NCBI RefSeq assembly: GCF_963583255.1
Contig: NC_084815.1
Span: 8,665,724 to 8,729,723 of the forward strand
Reading direction: 5' to 3'
DNA from: Pyrus communis
Lineage: Eukaryota > Streptophyta > Magnoliopsida > Rosales > Rosaceae
DNA: 64,000 bases
Under the pieces are notes generated by a model, which was not told the origin of the DNA, did no database searches, and was given only the letters and a program-made list of their open reading frames with translations. Every line of letters begins with the position of its first letter. Position 1 is the stretch's first letter. The position numbers and the translations under genes are program-made. Shown here piece by piece: positions 34,705 to 46,000 of this stretch.

Positions 34705-35080
34705 TCGAATTTAAGGCCATTGCTTTAAAGGAAGGTCTGTTGTACGCCAGATGCAAAGGTTTTAAGAACCTAATGGTAGAAAGGGACTCCAGGCCAATGA
34801 TTAAGGTGGTGCAAGGTGCTTGGCATACTCTTTGGCACGTTAAGCCAATTGTGGATGATATTAGATGGTTGACCTCTGATTTGCTTTGCATAAGGTGGAA
34901 CAATATCTTCAAGGAACCAAACCTTGTGGCTGAAGCTCTAGCTCACTTTGGCCTTGCCATAGCGAACCCATATTTCTGGGAGTATTGCTTACCTATTTCG
35001 GCTATAGAGCCCTTTAAATTTGTTTGTATGGGAAACGGTTGCATTCAAGGTTTCAAATTTTAATAAATCTCTTTCTTGAT

Positions 35081-35290
35081 AATTAAAAAAGAAAAAAAAA
35101 AGAAAAAGAAATAAAAAGCCAATTGTAGCCTTGCCGTAGTGAACCCACATATCTGGGAGTATTGTTTGCCTATTTCGGCTGTATAGCCTTTTAAATTTGA
35201 ATGTATGAGAAACGGTTGCATTCGAGGTTTCAAGTTTTAATAAATCTCTTTCTTAATTAAAAATAAAAAATAAAAAATAAAAAAACCCAA
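35081..35290 (+). repeat. Duplicated LINE 3' end with A-rich tails
   Basis: 35121-35250 repeats 34953-35072 (AGCGAACCC..TCTGGGAGTATTG.. to TAATAAATCTCTTTCTT). A-rich tails occur at 35085-35118 and 35258-35287 with AAATAAAA units. Either a short tandem duplication or a second, severely 5'-truncated LINE insertion. Confidence 0.75.
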
Positions 35291-35439
35291 TCGTAGCATG
35301 ACTTTTTGGACTGTGTATGCATTGGATTTATATTGAATGTTGGTATATAATTTAGGTATTTAATTACGTAGTAGGAGAATTCGCGCTCTGACGATATTAA
35401 AATCAAATTGTGAAGGTTTCAAGATTAATGTGAAAACTT
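35291..35439. other. Short AT-rich spacer
   Basis: No gene or repeat recognised. Confidence 0.3.
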
Positions 35440-36890
35440 ATCATATCTTAAAAAAAAGATTACAATTAATAATTGATAACGAGAGGGATTAGCAGAACTC
35501 AAAACCTTGAAAGCAAGAGTGGATTTTCTAAAGAGCAAATTACACTTTTGCACCCATCAACTGTGAGGTATCTTTCAGGTTGCCGTTGCACCCCTTAGTT
35601 TAAAAAGTAACAATTTGCACCCTCCAGATACCAAAAGATAACACTTTGCAACCTCTCTTAATTAGAGAGAGGAACTTTCAGGTTTTGGATAGCAAAATTC
35701 ACACACCAACCATAAACAGCAAGCCCTTTAGGCCTGTGGGACCAAGGAGGCATGTAATCTGGGACGGATTAGGAAGGTTTTTCATGCCAAGACGACCTTG
35801 GTAGGGGCAAACTCCTAGCGGGGGAAGTTGGCGGAGAGCTTTGGTTGAAGTTTGGTCAAGAAATTGTGAAAATGGGGTTAGAAAGAGGAATTTTCGGGGA
35901 AAAGGGGAGACGGACCAGCAAAACATGCAGAAAGGCTGCCTTCATGGGTCAAAATGGCCCAAAGGAGCTGCAGCCCATAACGCTGGGCATGGAAGATGGG
36001 CCCTTTTGTTCAGAGACCCGTGGCCGCAATGCTGGCCCTTTGAGTGCAACGTCGTTTCAATCCAAGATTTTATGTTTTATGAAAACTTCTGTTTTTCGAA
36101 AACTTTCTTCCACTTTCTCCCTTGTATTTTCCTTCCTGCACATCCACCCCTTCCCTTCTGGCAGCTGCCAGGGCAAACTGCTCTCCCCCCCCTCTCTCTC
36201 GCCAAGCTTGGTTGCAGTCACAACCTGATTTACCTACAAAGGAAGTTCATGTATTGGAGGTAAATCCTACTAACGAAGATGAAAATGATTGGATTTTTGC
36301 CGGAATTTGTTGCGCTTAGTAAATTTTAAATAGAATGTCGGAGTTTCAATTTATGGAAGAAGAAATCATTTAAGCATTTTTAGTTTTAAAAGGAATTTAT
36401 TGTGCTCAGTAAATTTTAAATAGAATGTAGGAGCTTCCATTTATGGAAGAAGAAATCGTTTAAGCTTTTTTATTTTTAATAGGGATTGGATCCGTTCCAT
36501 ACCTTAGTGTCCGGAGTTTTGGGATCAAGTAATCCGGGCCACACATTTGTGTGGAAATTAAATCAGAATCGTTGATTTGTGTGAGGTGGGTCAGCGAAAT
36601 GAATTAATTTGAACAGTCAGATTTAATTTGTGTGACCCGAATTGTTTAATCCCTAGGCTTTGGACGCTAACATTCGGCGTGGATCCAACTCCGTTTTAAT
36701 AATCTACTTGAGGACTTTTGTACAATCAGTAGATAATCTACTTTATCATAAAATAGTCTCTTTTAATTGTAAAAAGAGAAATTATATCAGATTTTATTGT
36801 CTATCCTATAATACTAATTTCCCATGTTATTTGCATCGGTTTTCTATGCATTTTCCACCCATTTTGTCTTACTTCCCTAATGTGAAAGCT
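35440..36890. repeat. 1.45-kb tandem duplication, unit 1
   Basis: Direct repeat of the following unit. Landmarks in order: AGATTACAATTAATAAT, CACTTTTGCACCCATCAACTG, a GC-richer block (35700-36230), the foldback MITE (36482-36693) and a 190-bp LINE-associated segment (36700-36890). The GC-richer block gives ORFs on both strands, but the two units do not preserve a common frame. I do not recognise a gene. Confidence 0.8.
36482..36693. mobile_element. Foldback MITE-like inverted repeat, copy 1
   Basis: Arms of about 90 nt: the left arm starts GGATTGGATCCG and carries CTTAGTGTCC, GGATCAAGTAAT and CGGGCCACAC. The right arm carries the complements (GTGTGACCCG, TAATCCC, GGACGCTAACATTC, GTGGATCCAAC). 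A stem-loop of about 210 bp is expected. Confidence 0.7.
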
Positions 36891-36892
36891 TT

Positions 36893-38395
36893 TCTATATC
36901 TTCAAAAACAAAAAGATTACAATTAATAATCAATAACAGTAGGGATTAACATAACTCAAAACTTTGAAAGCAAGATTGGATTTTTTCTAAAGAGTAGGTT
37001 ACACTTTTGCACCCATCAACTGTGGGGTATCTTTGCTGCACCCCATAGTTTAAAAAGTAACAATTTGCACACTCCACATACCAAAAGATAACATTTACAC
37101 CCCTTGTTACATTTACCGTCAGGCTCTGTTAATTAGTAAGAGGAACTTTCAGGTTTTGGATAGCAAAATTCACATGCTGAGAAACCACAAACGGCAAGCC
37201 CTTTAGGCCCGTGCAACCGAGGAGGCATGTAATCAGGGACGGATCAGGAAGGGTTTTTATGCCATGACGGCGTCAGTGCAGGGACGGATCAGGAAGGTTT
37301 TTTATGCCATGACGGCGTCGGTGGTGGCAAACTCATAGCGGGGGAAGTTGGCGGAGAGGTTTGGTTGAAGTTTGGGGGTAGAATTGTGAAAATGGGTTTG
37401 GAACGGGGAGAGGGACCAGCAAAACATTAAAAAAAAAACCAAAAAAAGCGAAGAAAAGGCTGACTTTATTGGTCAAAATGGCCGAAGGGAACCGGAGCCC
37501 ATAACGCTGGGCATGGAAGATGTTCCCTTTTGTTCAGAGACCCGTGGCTGAAATGCTACTCCTTTGAGTGCGACGTCGTTTCCATCCAAGGTTTTATGTT
37601 TTTTGAAAACATTCTTCCCCTTTCTCCCTTCTCTTCTCCTTCCCGCACATTCACCCCTTCCCTTCTGACAGTTGCCAGGGCAAACTGCCATTCCCCTCTC
37701 TCTTGCCAAGCTTGGTTGCAGCCACAATCTGATTTTCCTACAAAAGAAGTTCAGCTATTCGAGATAAATACTACTAACAAAGATGAAAATGATTGGATTT
37801 TTGTCGGAATTTATTGTGCTTTGTAAAATTTAAATAGAATGTAGGAGTCAATTTATGCAAGAAGAAATCGTTTATGCATTTTCGGTTTAATAGGAATTTA
37901 CTGTGCTCAGTAAATTTTAAATAGAATGTAGGAGTTTACATTTATGGAAGAAGAAATTGTTTAAGCATTTTTAGTTTTAATAAGGATTGGATCCGCTCCA
38001 GACCTTAGTGTCCAGAGCTTAAGGATCAAGTAATCTAGACCACAGATTTCTTTAGAAATGAAATTAAAATCGTTGGTTTGTGTGAGACGAGTCAACGAAA
38101 TAAGTTAATGAGAATTGTCATATTCAATTTGTGTGCCTCGAAATTCTTGATCCCTAGACTTCGGACAATAACGTCCAGAGTGGATCCAACTGCATTTTAA
38201 TAATCTATTTGAGGGCTTCTGTAAAATCAATAGATAATCTACTTTACTATAAAATAGTCTCTTTTTATTGGAAAATGAGAAATTTCATCAGATTTTATTG
38301 GCTATCCTATAATACTTATTTTTCGTGTTATTTGCATCGGTTTTCCACATATATTTCACCCTATTTTTCTTACCTCGTATTGTCTTTTTTCCTGG
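36893..38395. repeat. 1.45-kb tandem duplication, unit 2
   Basis: Same landmarks as unit 1 with many substitutions and small indels. It also contains a local duplication of about 57 bp (37233-37330) built on CAGGGACGGATCAGGAAGG. The unit ends where the LINE copy at 38396 begins. Confidence 0.8.
37984..38195. mobile_element. Foldback MITE-like inverted repeat, copy 2
   Basis: Same structure at the equivalent place in the second unit, from GGATTGGATCCGCTCC to GAGTGGATCCAACTGC. It travelled with the tandem duplication rather than inserting twice. Confidence 0.7.
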
Positions 38396-39039
38396 ATTGT
38401 AATCTACTATAGATTGGATGGAATTTAACAATGTTATAGATTAGATGGAAACTTTAAACTCATATGAGGTCAATGGCTTTAATGACTCAAGTTAAACTCT
38501 TATTAATTGCTAGCAAATTTGGAATGATAGAAATAATAAGGTGTTTAGGAGGCACAAATCCTACCCTTGCTTAGCGTATATTGATTGCAGCAATTGTACA
38601 ATTGTCCTACTTCGAGGTTAATTGTGAAAAGAATTCTTGGATGGAATCAGTACCCCGCAACTCATTAAATCACATCCTTCTCCTCCTAGTAATTAAATTA
38701 AACTTTGACGCTTTGGTCTGTTTGGTGAAAGGGCTTGCTGCTTTTGTTCTAAGGAATGAGCAGGGGCAACCGGTCTGTGCTTGTGCTCTTAATCTAGATG
38801 GCGCCACTATCTCTATTGTGGAGGCCATTTCTTAATAATCTATTTGAAGGCTTTTGTAGAATCAATAGATAATCTACTTTCTCATAAAATAGTCTCTTTT
38901 TATTTGAAAAAAGGATAAATTACATTAGATTTTATTGGCTATCCCATAATACTAATTTCCCGTATTATTTGCATTAGTTTTCCACACATTTTCCACCCTG
39001 TTTTTCTTACCTTGTATTATACATCGTTTAACCTTTTTA
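38396..39039 (+). pseudogene. LINE RNase H N-terminal fragment and repeated segment
   Basis: 38396-38835 repeats the LINE at 33778-34215 (IKLNFD then AAFVLRNEQGQPVCA and LNLDGATISIVEA). After this, 38836-39039 repeats the 190-bp segment also seen at 30800-30969, 36700-36890 and 38205-38395. The fourth copy shows that this stretch has been duplicated repeatedly. Confidence 0.72.
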
Positions 39040-39044
39040 ATTAT

Positions 39045-39505
39045 TGTGGAACCAAAAATAATCAAGAGGCGACCCGTGGATTGTTGGGTTAAAATGACAA
39101 AATTACCCTCAAGACACACCGCGAGCAGTGGACGATCATTCATCAATCAAGTCAAAAATGCCAAAATAGGTATTTATTTTCAAACCTATTTCATCCATCC
39201 TCATCATATCTTCTCCACAAGGTAACCCCCAAAACATTCCATTTAAAATTATGTTAATTGGTCAATTAATAGATTTATTACCTAATTAATCTATTAATTG
39301 TCAATTAAACTACCAATTACACCCAAAAAACTCCCAAGAGGCCGGTCACCTTCTCTCCCAAAGGGGGCCGGCCATGCACGATATATTCAACCTCATTTCC
39401 TTTAAAAACCTAGGTCTTGACTCTTTCTAAACACTCAAAAATTCCCCAAACACTTTTCTCTCAAAATTCCAACTTTAGCATCGGAGGTTCTTTGGCTGAA
39501 GCCTG
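39045..39505 (+). repeat. 5' LTR of the Tat element, truncated
   Basis: Matches 58323-58790 with small indels (14-bp difference near 39113). It has a GGCCGGCC at 39367 (GGCTGGCC in the 3' LTR) and TATATTC downstream. The LTR 3' third is missing. Confidence 0.8.
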
Positions 39506-39549
39506 CCTCCCCCGCCCATCGTTTGCCGATTTGGCATCCCTCAGCCCAT

Positions 39550-39693
39550 CATTTGTCGAAGCATCCAATAAGATGATCCTCTACTGCCTCAAGAAATCCC
39601 TCACCAACAATAAGGGAAAATGGCCAGACAAACTCCTCAGATGTCTATGGGCATATCGCACCATCAAAAGACGAGCAACCGGTGAGACTCCTT
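39550..39693 (+). pseudogene. Tat integrase C-terminal region, part 1
   Basis: Reads [35 protein letters not shown] and RATGETP. This is the end of the integrase core and the start of the C-terminal domain of Tat-type elements. The frame is cut by Cassandra after ETP and resumes at 52339 as FSLA. Confidence 0.85.
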
Positions 39694-39977
39694 TGTAACA
39701 TCCCACATCGCCTAAGGGAGTGATCCTTAAATGTATATTCACATCTCTACTTAGCACGAGGCCTTTTGGGAGCTCACTGGCTTCGGGTTGTGTAGGAACT
39801 CCGAAGTTAAGCAAGAAGGGGGCTAGAGCAATCCCATGATGGGTGACCCACTGGGAAGTTGCTCGTGAGTTCCCAAAAACAAAACCGTGAGGGAATGGTA
39901 AGCACAAAGCGGACAATATCGTGCTACGGTGGTGGAGCGGGCCCGGGAAGTGATCCGCCCTGGGCCGGGATGTGACA
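39694..39977 (+). repeat. Cassandra 5' LTR with 5S-rRNA-like block
   Basis: 39795-39885 contains AACTCCGAAGTTAAGC, ATGGGTGACC and CTGGGAAGT..CTCGTG in the order and rough spacing of 5S rRNA, covering the Pol III internal control region. It is not a 5S gene: the 5' and 3' ends of 5S are missing. Confidence 0.92.
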
Positions 39978-40047
39978 ATTGGTATCAGAGCCTAACCCTG
40001 GTCGCGTGTGTGCCGACGAGGACGTCGGGCCCTTAAGGGGGGTGGAT
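39978..40047 (+). other. Cassandra primer site, interior and polypurine tract
   Basis: ATTGGTATCAGAGCC (39978-39992) is the primer site for initiator Met tRNA. AAGGGGGGTGGAT (40035-40047) is the polypurine tract, directly before what was the 3' LTR until Cp2 inserted. Confidence 0.88.
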
Positions 40048-40050
40048 TGT

Positions 40051-41857
40051 TGTTGGAAATGTGCCCTAAAACCAATCATGTGATGATACTTTATGGACAT
40101 TTCACATGTTAAACTAATATAGTTTAATATTAAGGGCAAACATTATTGTTTGAGCCGTCTCGTATAAATGTTATATGCTTAAACGATAAGTCCAAGGAAT
40201 ATGTGATTGGAAGAATGCGATCTAAAGAAGTTGAATTCATGAGACCATTCTTTCGTTGACACATCCTAAACGTTCCTGATCATAGGATTGTCAATTGGGC
40301 ATTGACAGTCCGTTAAGATCAGTACGTGCTATGTCTTCTCTCAGGGAGAGTGACTAGTCTCGAGTCATTGGTGTGTGTGACATCAAGACAAGTACATAGG
40401 TGCTCAATAGAGAATGAGTTCACTGAACACGATCAACGAAGAGTTCTCATATTCATATCACATGAGAACTCATGGTTGGGATAATGCAAATTAGTCTTTT
40501 GACCTGAGGCATCACAGTTGTCTTGTGGTTAGGTCCTTAATCTTTGATTATGTCAAAGTCCCTCCATCAGGAGGGTGTCCACGGCATCGTTGGGGTTAAG
40601 CCACTTAGCCATGGAGGCAAGTGAATGCGCAACAAGGGATCTCTAACCTTCAAACTGTTTGAGGGAGAATACTCTATGATATGATTTAGAATCTCTGGCC
40701 AGAGTATGAATGAGATGTTGGAATGCGTTCCAGATCACATTCAAGGTAATCATATAAGCACAAGATTCACATTGGATAGTAGACATGAATAAACTATCAA
40801 ACCAAACAATGTGGTCAAGAGTATTATATTAGAGAAAGACCGTATTGCATTTGTAATCCTAAAACTGAATAGGTTCTCCACCTCTTCTGATTAGCTTGGG
40901 TAACCATGACATGCTGCTAGGCGTCAACCATGGTTTGTGGAAGCCCTAAAAGTGTATTATCACTAACGGGAGAATTGAAAGTAAGTTTCAATTCACAATT
41001 GATTTAAAAGAGTTTGAATCGCCCACTGCCTCGCTAAAAGGAACCTAATGGATCGTACACCGTGTAAGGTAGAGATTGAAGATTCAATGGAGATGAGTAA
41101 GAATAATTAAATGGTTTAATTATTTATGGCAAGGATTAATTAATATGTTAATTAATCGAACGAATAAGTTCGGTAAAGACCTCGGGATAGTTTTGGACCT
41201 TAAGGCCCAATGGGCTTCGAACGTCAAGTCCATTGACTTAAGTTGTATGACAACTTAATGAATAATGATTCACAAAGGCCCAAATAGCCCAATAAATCCC
41301 ATATGGCCGGCCATTTAGAGGAGGGTAGTGAACTTGGCTTAATTGCAAGTTTGCCACTCCATTGTGAGGTGGTATAAAGACATCTTTATAGCCATTTCAT
41401 CCTTAGGGTTTTCTTAGGAGTAAAGATGAGAACAAAACCTCCCTTTGCTCTCAAAGAGGCCGGCCACCCTAGAGGAAAACATCTAGCAATCTTACTTCCT
41501 CTAGGTCACTCATTTCTTCTACAATATGCCTTGGTGTGGAGACTTAGAGGTTCTCAATTTTGGGAACTTGGAGAAACCTTTTCATCCATCCAAATCCATG
41601 GATCTAAGATGCAAGGAATGAAGGCCCTCTCTTTGGGTGATTAGCCTTTGCTTATGCAAAGAGGAATCTACAAAGGTATTGATTTCTCAACTCACTTTAT
41701 TTTGAGTTGAGTCTTGGTTCACCTATCTACTAGGCTTTGAAGTTCATGGGTTAAGTTTTGTTTTTGAGTGCATATAAACATGATTCCGCCTTTTAATTGT
41801 TAATTGCATGTTGTTGATGTTGCTCAAATGAACTTGTTTTTCACAAATCTTCCTTCA
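40051..41857 (+). repeat. 5' LTR of Cp2, 1807 bp
   Basis: Starts TGTTGGAAATGTGCCC, ends TCTTCCTTCA. GGCCGGCC at 41305 and 41458 flank the presumed transcription start (GGTATAAAGAC near 41371 is a TATA candidate). The block at 40576-40645 is shared with Cp1 LTRs. Confidence 0.93.
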
Positions 41858-43044
41858 AGTGGTATCAAGAGCCTAAGTCTAGTAGTTGGTGAATCCTTTT
41901 GGGTTTTGTAGTTCATAGTTTGTGATTTGAATGTTGTAATTGTTACAAGCTTTATTCTTGCTTCTTTGAATGTAAATTTTGTTAGAAAATTTGCCATCTC
42001 AAATGTTGTAGATGTAGTTCATATGAGCATGAATTTTGGAGCTAAATTTTGGTGCCATGTTTTTTGGGGAAATTCGGCCAAATCCAAAGGGTGGATTTTT
42101 GGGTTCTTGTTTGACTTGTGAAAAGTGTTTTAAAGTGACTTTTGGAACCCCTATGTACCCTAGTATGGTTGTATGTTATTTCCCTAAAGTTTGAGTGGTT
42201 TTGGTATGTTTTTGGGTGAAGAATGTTCATGGAGCTCTTATGGGTTTTCATGGATGTTCTTCATTGTTCTTGATATGTTCTTGCCAAGAACAAAAGGTTT
42301 GGTGTTTTGATTCAAAGTTTTGATTTATTTCATAAAGTTTTTGTTTTGAAATATTTCTTATGTTTAAATATCTTAGATATTTGTTTTGAAAAATTAAAGA
42401 AATTTTAGTGGGTAGGTGTGTAATGATTTATTCCATTTCACCCACCCCACTTACAAAAACTTTGAAATTTTTTTTTTAATACTTTGCTTCAATGGCCGGC
42501 CACCCTACTCAATTAGGGTCCTTGTGGGGCTTTTATGCAATTACATAAAGTTTTGATACTTTTGTGTATTTGTAGTTTGACCCAAAAGTTTACATTTTTT
42601 ACGTAAAGGTCCAAAATCACTAAAAGGACAAATTGTTTTGCTCCTTTAATGAAGTTTTAGCTTTTTGGAAATTTTTTGGGTTCTAGTTGTAATTACATGA
42701 AGTAGTGGACTTTTGTGTTTTTACAAAGTGACCCCAAAAGTTTTTGTTTTAACATAGTGACCCAAATTGTTGTGGTCATTGTTTTTGGCCCAAAACAAAA
42801 TGAGAACAAAAATTGTTTTGTCTCTTTAAATGAGAATTGGATTTTCATTTCATTTAGCTCCATTTAAATCAATTCTATGGATACAAAAACCAAATGAAAA
42901 TGTTGCATTCAAGTTTAATTAGTTAAAGCGTTAATTAATTAAAGAAAGGGTGATTATGAACCTAAGCCTACGATAATTGAGCTATGTGAATGGCCGTTTC
43001 AAATTTGTTTGAACCATGGGAATGAGTAGATTAAATTTTGGTTG

Positions 43045-43154
43045 TAATTTGATATGATCAGTTGTTGTAAAAGAGCATAAGCTCTTCTTTACTTTAAAGT
43101 AATTTGATTTGATCAATTGTTGTAAAAGAGCATAAGCTCTTATTTACTTTGAAG
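43045..43154 (+). repeat. 55-bp tandem duplication in the Cp2 leader
   Basis: 43045-43099 and 43100-43154, each with GTTGTAAAAGAGCATAAGCT, whose AGAGCATAAGCTCT is a short inverted repeat. Confidence 0.85.
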
Positions 43155-43729
43155 TACTCCTTTCTTGTTTTATTCGATATGCATGAAATTGGAGTAGTTG
43201 GGTCCAACGCCCAATAAGACAACACGCCTTAATGTGATTAAACGCGTAACTAAAATCAATCACCATCCCTAGACCGAGATTCAACACTAGGCTCGTGTTG
43301 AATCGAATCAAAGGTTCATAGTCATCCTAAGGCCCTAAGGCAACTATATAGTCCATCAATGAATGCAAATCTTATGTTAGTAGTACCATATAGTCTTGCT
43401 TTAAAAACCGTTTTAAAAGCATAGTGGGAGTATTATATACTACTAAATCAATCATATGGACCAATAGTTGTAATAGGACCAAAATGTTTTAATTGGATTA
43501 AAATGTATGTTTATATGTGATGAGACCTAAAACCCTCAACAAACCATTATTAAGTTGATAAGCGAGAGATGCTTTGAATATCTCTTCGTGGCCTTCCACC
43601 GTGGTGGGCTCCAATCGTTTGTGACTTGTACACCGGCTTCACCCTATCATGGGGGAGTACAAAGTGCATGCTTACACTCAGGAGGAGTCCATAAACATAT
43701 GATGAGGTAAGTGTAGGCAACGAGGATGG

Positions 43730-43944
43730 CCGATATCATATCATTGTGAGGCTATTCTTGAACCCCTTCATGAACTAAGCATGGTGGGAATAACTTAACT
43801 AAGTGCAATGGTGCCGATATCGTATCATCGTGAGGCCACATTCTCTAGAGGCCAAACTAGATGGGTAATTACAAGAGTTGTAAATGAGTAAAGTGTTATT
43901 CTCTCATCATTATTTTTGCTAACCGATATCGTATCATCGTGAGG
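43730..43944 (+). repeat. Three spaced copies of a 22-nt leader motif in Cp2
   Basis: Copies at 43730-43751, 43814-43835 and 43923-43944, starting CCGATATC and ending GTGAGG. Start-to-start spacing is 84 and 109 nt. They differ from the Cp1 motif at about 7 of 22 positions but sit in the same order and spacing. Confidence 0.88.
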
Positions 43945-44130
43945 TGGGCTTGGTAATAGTGAGTCTCCCATACCCCGCTAAGAGTTCAACAAAACTCTCG
44001 AATTCCGATGAGGGATATGGAATTTGCTAAAAATAGTGGGTGGTGCTATTTTGATTTAAAGACCCGGATCAAATAGCTTAAAATCAATCAATTTATATTC
44101 GTTATGTATTTGTTTACCAATATATTTGCA

Positions 44131-44500
44131 AACGCTATCCAAAACTTGACAAAGAAAAACCGAACGCTTTAGTTTCCGAACTTGGTACCACAATCCCATA
44201 GATTCTCTTGAATGGATTGTAAAAGTGCCTAAGTAGTCTCATCCTCACAATCTTCCTATTGATAATGTATCAATGGAAGAACATGTTAGATAAGTCTACC
44301 ATGAAGAGGACAATGCAAACTCTAGTGCTTGTCTCTTTGTTACACGAACAAGGAACTTGAGAAGTAAGCACAAGGGCATGGACACTTTATGTGCCATGAT
44401 TCTTCACTTTCAAATTGTTGTATGAAGAAATGAGAGTTGCCTTGAACAACTCTTGAAAGTTTGTAATTATGTTGAGAACATAATGGTTGGTTGACAAAAA
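44131..44500 (+). pseudogene. Decayed gag of Cp2
   Basis: Frame-broken trace of copia Gag. KHKGMDTLCAMILH aligns with QHEGMDSAFSIILH of Cp1 Gag at the expected distance from the leader motif. Stops occur every few dozen codons. The relationship is visible only by comparison with Cp1. Confidence 0.55.
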
Positions 44501-45419
44501 TAGTCCATCAACATGGACTTATGATGATTTTGAATCATTGAATGTTGAAGTGTCAAAACACTTAACGAGACGGAAACTAGGCAAGGACTTCACCTTTGTG
44601 TCCCTATCCTAATGGTTCACTAAGTTTATTGTAAACTATATAGTGAACAATAACCGCATGCTCTCCAAATCGTTTGATGTGTATAACACATTTGAAATAA
44701 GTTTCAAGAGAGATAGTGGGAGTTTAGGGACCATGACTATTGTAGTCAAAAGGGAAGTCAAATGAAGAAGGCAAAATAACTCCAAGGGAACAAACTTTCT
44801 TTATGAAAGGATGGACATTGGAAGGGGTATTTGCAAGAAATGTCTTGCAAGTGTCAAGAACACACCTTTCGAAGGTGTTGTAAAATGTTCTTGAATAATT
44901 CAAAACAGTTGGTTCTTCTACTTGAATACATGATTCTATATTAGCAACTATGTTTTACAATTGTTGTAAAAGTGTGCTAATAAAAAGTAGAAGATTAATG
45001 AGAGAAGAGAAAGTACTTCACATTCGGAAAGTGAATAAAATATAGATCTCTGCGAAAGCGGATTGTACTTACTTCCTCATATGAACTACCAAAGAAATTG
45101 GAAAATACTAAAGATTGTCTTTACATTCCAATTTTAAGGAACTTAAATCCGTCACTATAGTAGAGATGGATAAATGTTTTGTTTGACAAAACATTGTTCT
45201 TTATTAATCAATAATTGGATTATTGTAATTTAATTGGTTGTCTCTATAGTAGAGATGATGTGGTAGTTTAACTGTTTAGAATACGATGATGCTTAAAACC
45301 CAAAAGGTTGCAAGGTAGTGACTAATCCCAACTGAGTTGTGATACCTCTAAAACATAAGTTACGAGTTGGTCATAGATGGATGCTTTGGATCGTTAGATC
45401 CGGATCCAATACCTTCTTG

Positions 45420-46000
45420 TTAAAATTGTATAGAGGCGAAATGTTCGAATCTTTATTCTTTTGGAAAGAAGAAAGAATCACAAAGTTGTTGAGGTTAATT
45501 CACTTAGATATTAGTGGCACTTGTCCACAACATAATACTACTCATGCTGTATGACATTCACCGAAGATCACTCTCGGTTGGACTATAGTTTATTTTGAAT
45601 AAACACAAGTCCGAATACTTTGCAAAAGGTTTCAAAGAATTCAAGAAATGTAAGTAGATGAGTAAGACGTCTAAAGTATTTACCTCCTTAGATTTGATCC
45701 AAGGAAAGATAACACTTTAGATGAGTTTCCTTGAAAGATATCAAGGAAAATAGCATCATAAGATAATGAATTTCTCCATTAGGAGAAGAACGAACTTGAA
45801 TAAAATTTAGTTCGTTGGATGTTATCTATTACCCATATATAGGATATATATACTTCTAAAACAATATGATTGTCAATTAGAAGATCTTCCAAAATTTTCA
45901 TAACTCCATAAGATGTAGTTGGAAAGAAAGACAAATCTTAAACATGTTAAGATTTGGGGTTGTGTGCTAATAAGCAATATTTGTTTGATATGATCAACAA
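45420..46000 (+). pseudogene. Decayed copia integrase of Cp2
   Basis: Fragments in changing frames: KLLRLIHLDISG (start of the catalytic core), TFTEDHSRLDYSLF, KHKSEYFAKGFKEFKK and, later, SWKERQILNMLRFGVVC, which mirrors the PYELWKG..PNL..LRIWGC region. The DDE residues cannot be placed. RT and RNase H further down are not recognisable. Confidence 0.6.

Larger units (their letters stand above)
33778..35080 (+). pseudogene. LINE 3' part with RNase H domain, split by an insertion
   Basis: Plus-strand LINE remnant. The N-terminal half of an RNase H-like domain is at 34060-34215 (SFIKLNFDG then VEGQPICAS and LNLDGGTIFVVE, with shifts). The C-terminal half is at 34705-34970 (EFKAIALKEGLLYARCKGFK, LMVERDSRPMIKVVQ, NLVAEALAHFGLA), followed by an A-rich tail near 35080. 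About 490 bp of unrelated DNA, including a Rab5 exon, separates the halves. A related copy lies at 38396-38835. Confidence 0.8.
41858..44130 (+). other. Long 5' leader of Cp2
   Basis: Non-coding leader with primer site, GGCCGGCC at 42494, a 55-bp tandem repeat (43045-43154), an inverted repeat CCACC-GT-GGTGG at 43596-43607 and the 22-nt motif triplet. Confidence 0.75.

Noticed and set aside
35841..36263. 140-residue plus-strand ORF in the GC-richer block
   Set aside because: Not preserved in the duplicate at 37300-37830, and other frames are equally open; no recognisable domain.
39794..39890. 5S rRNA gene
   Set aside because: Only the central 5S-like region is present and it lies within TG...CA-bounded LTRs with PBS and PPT, so it is Cassandra.
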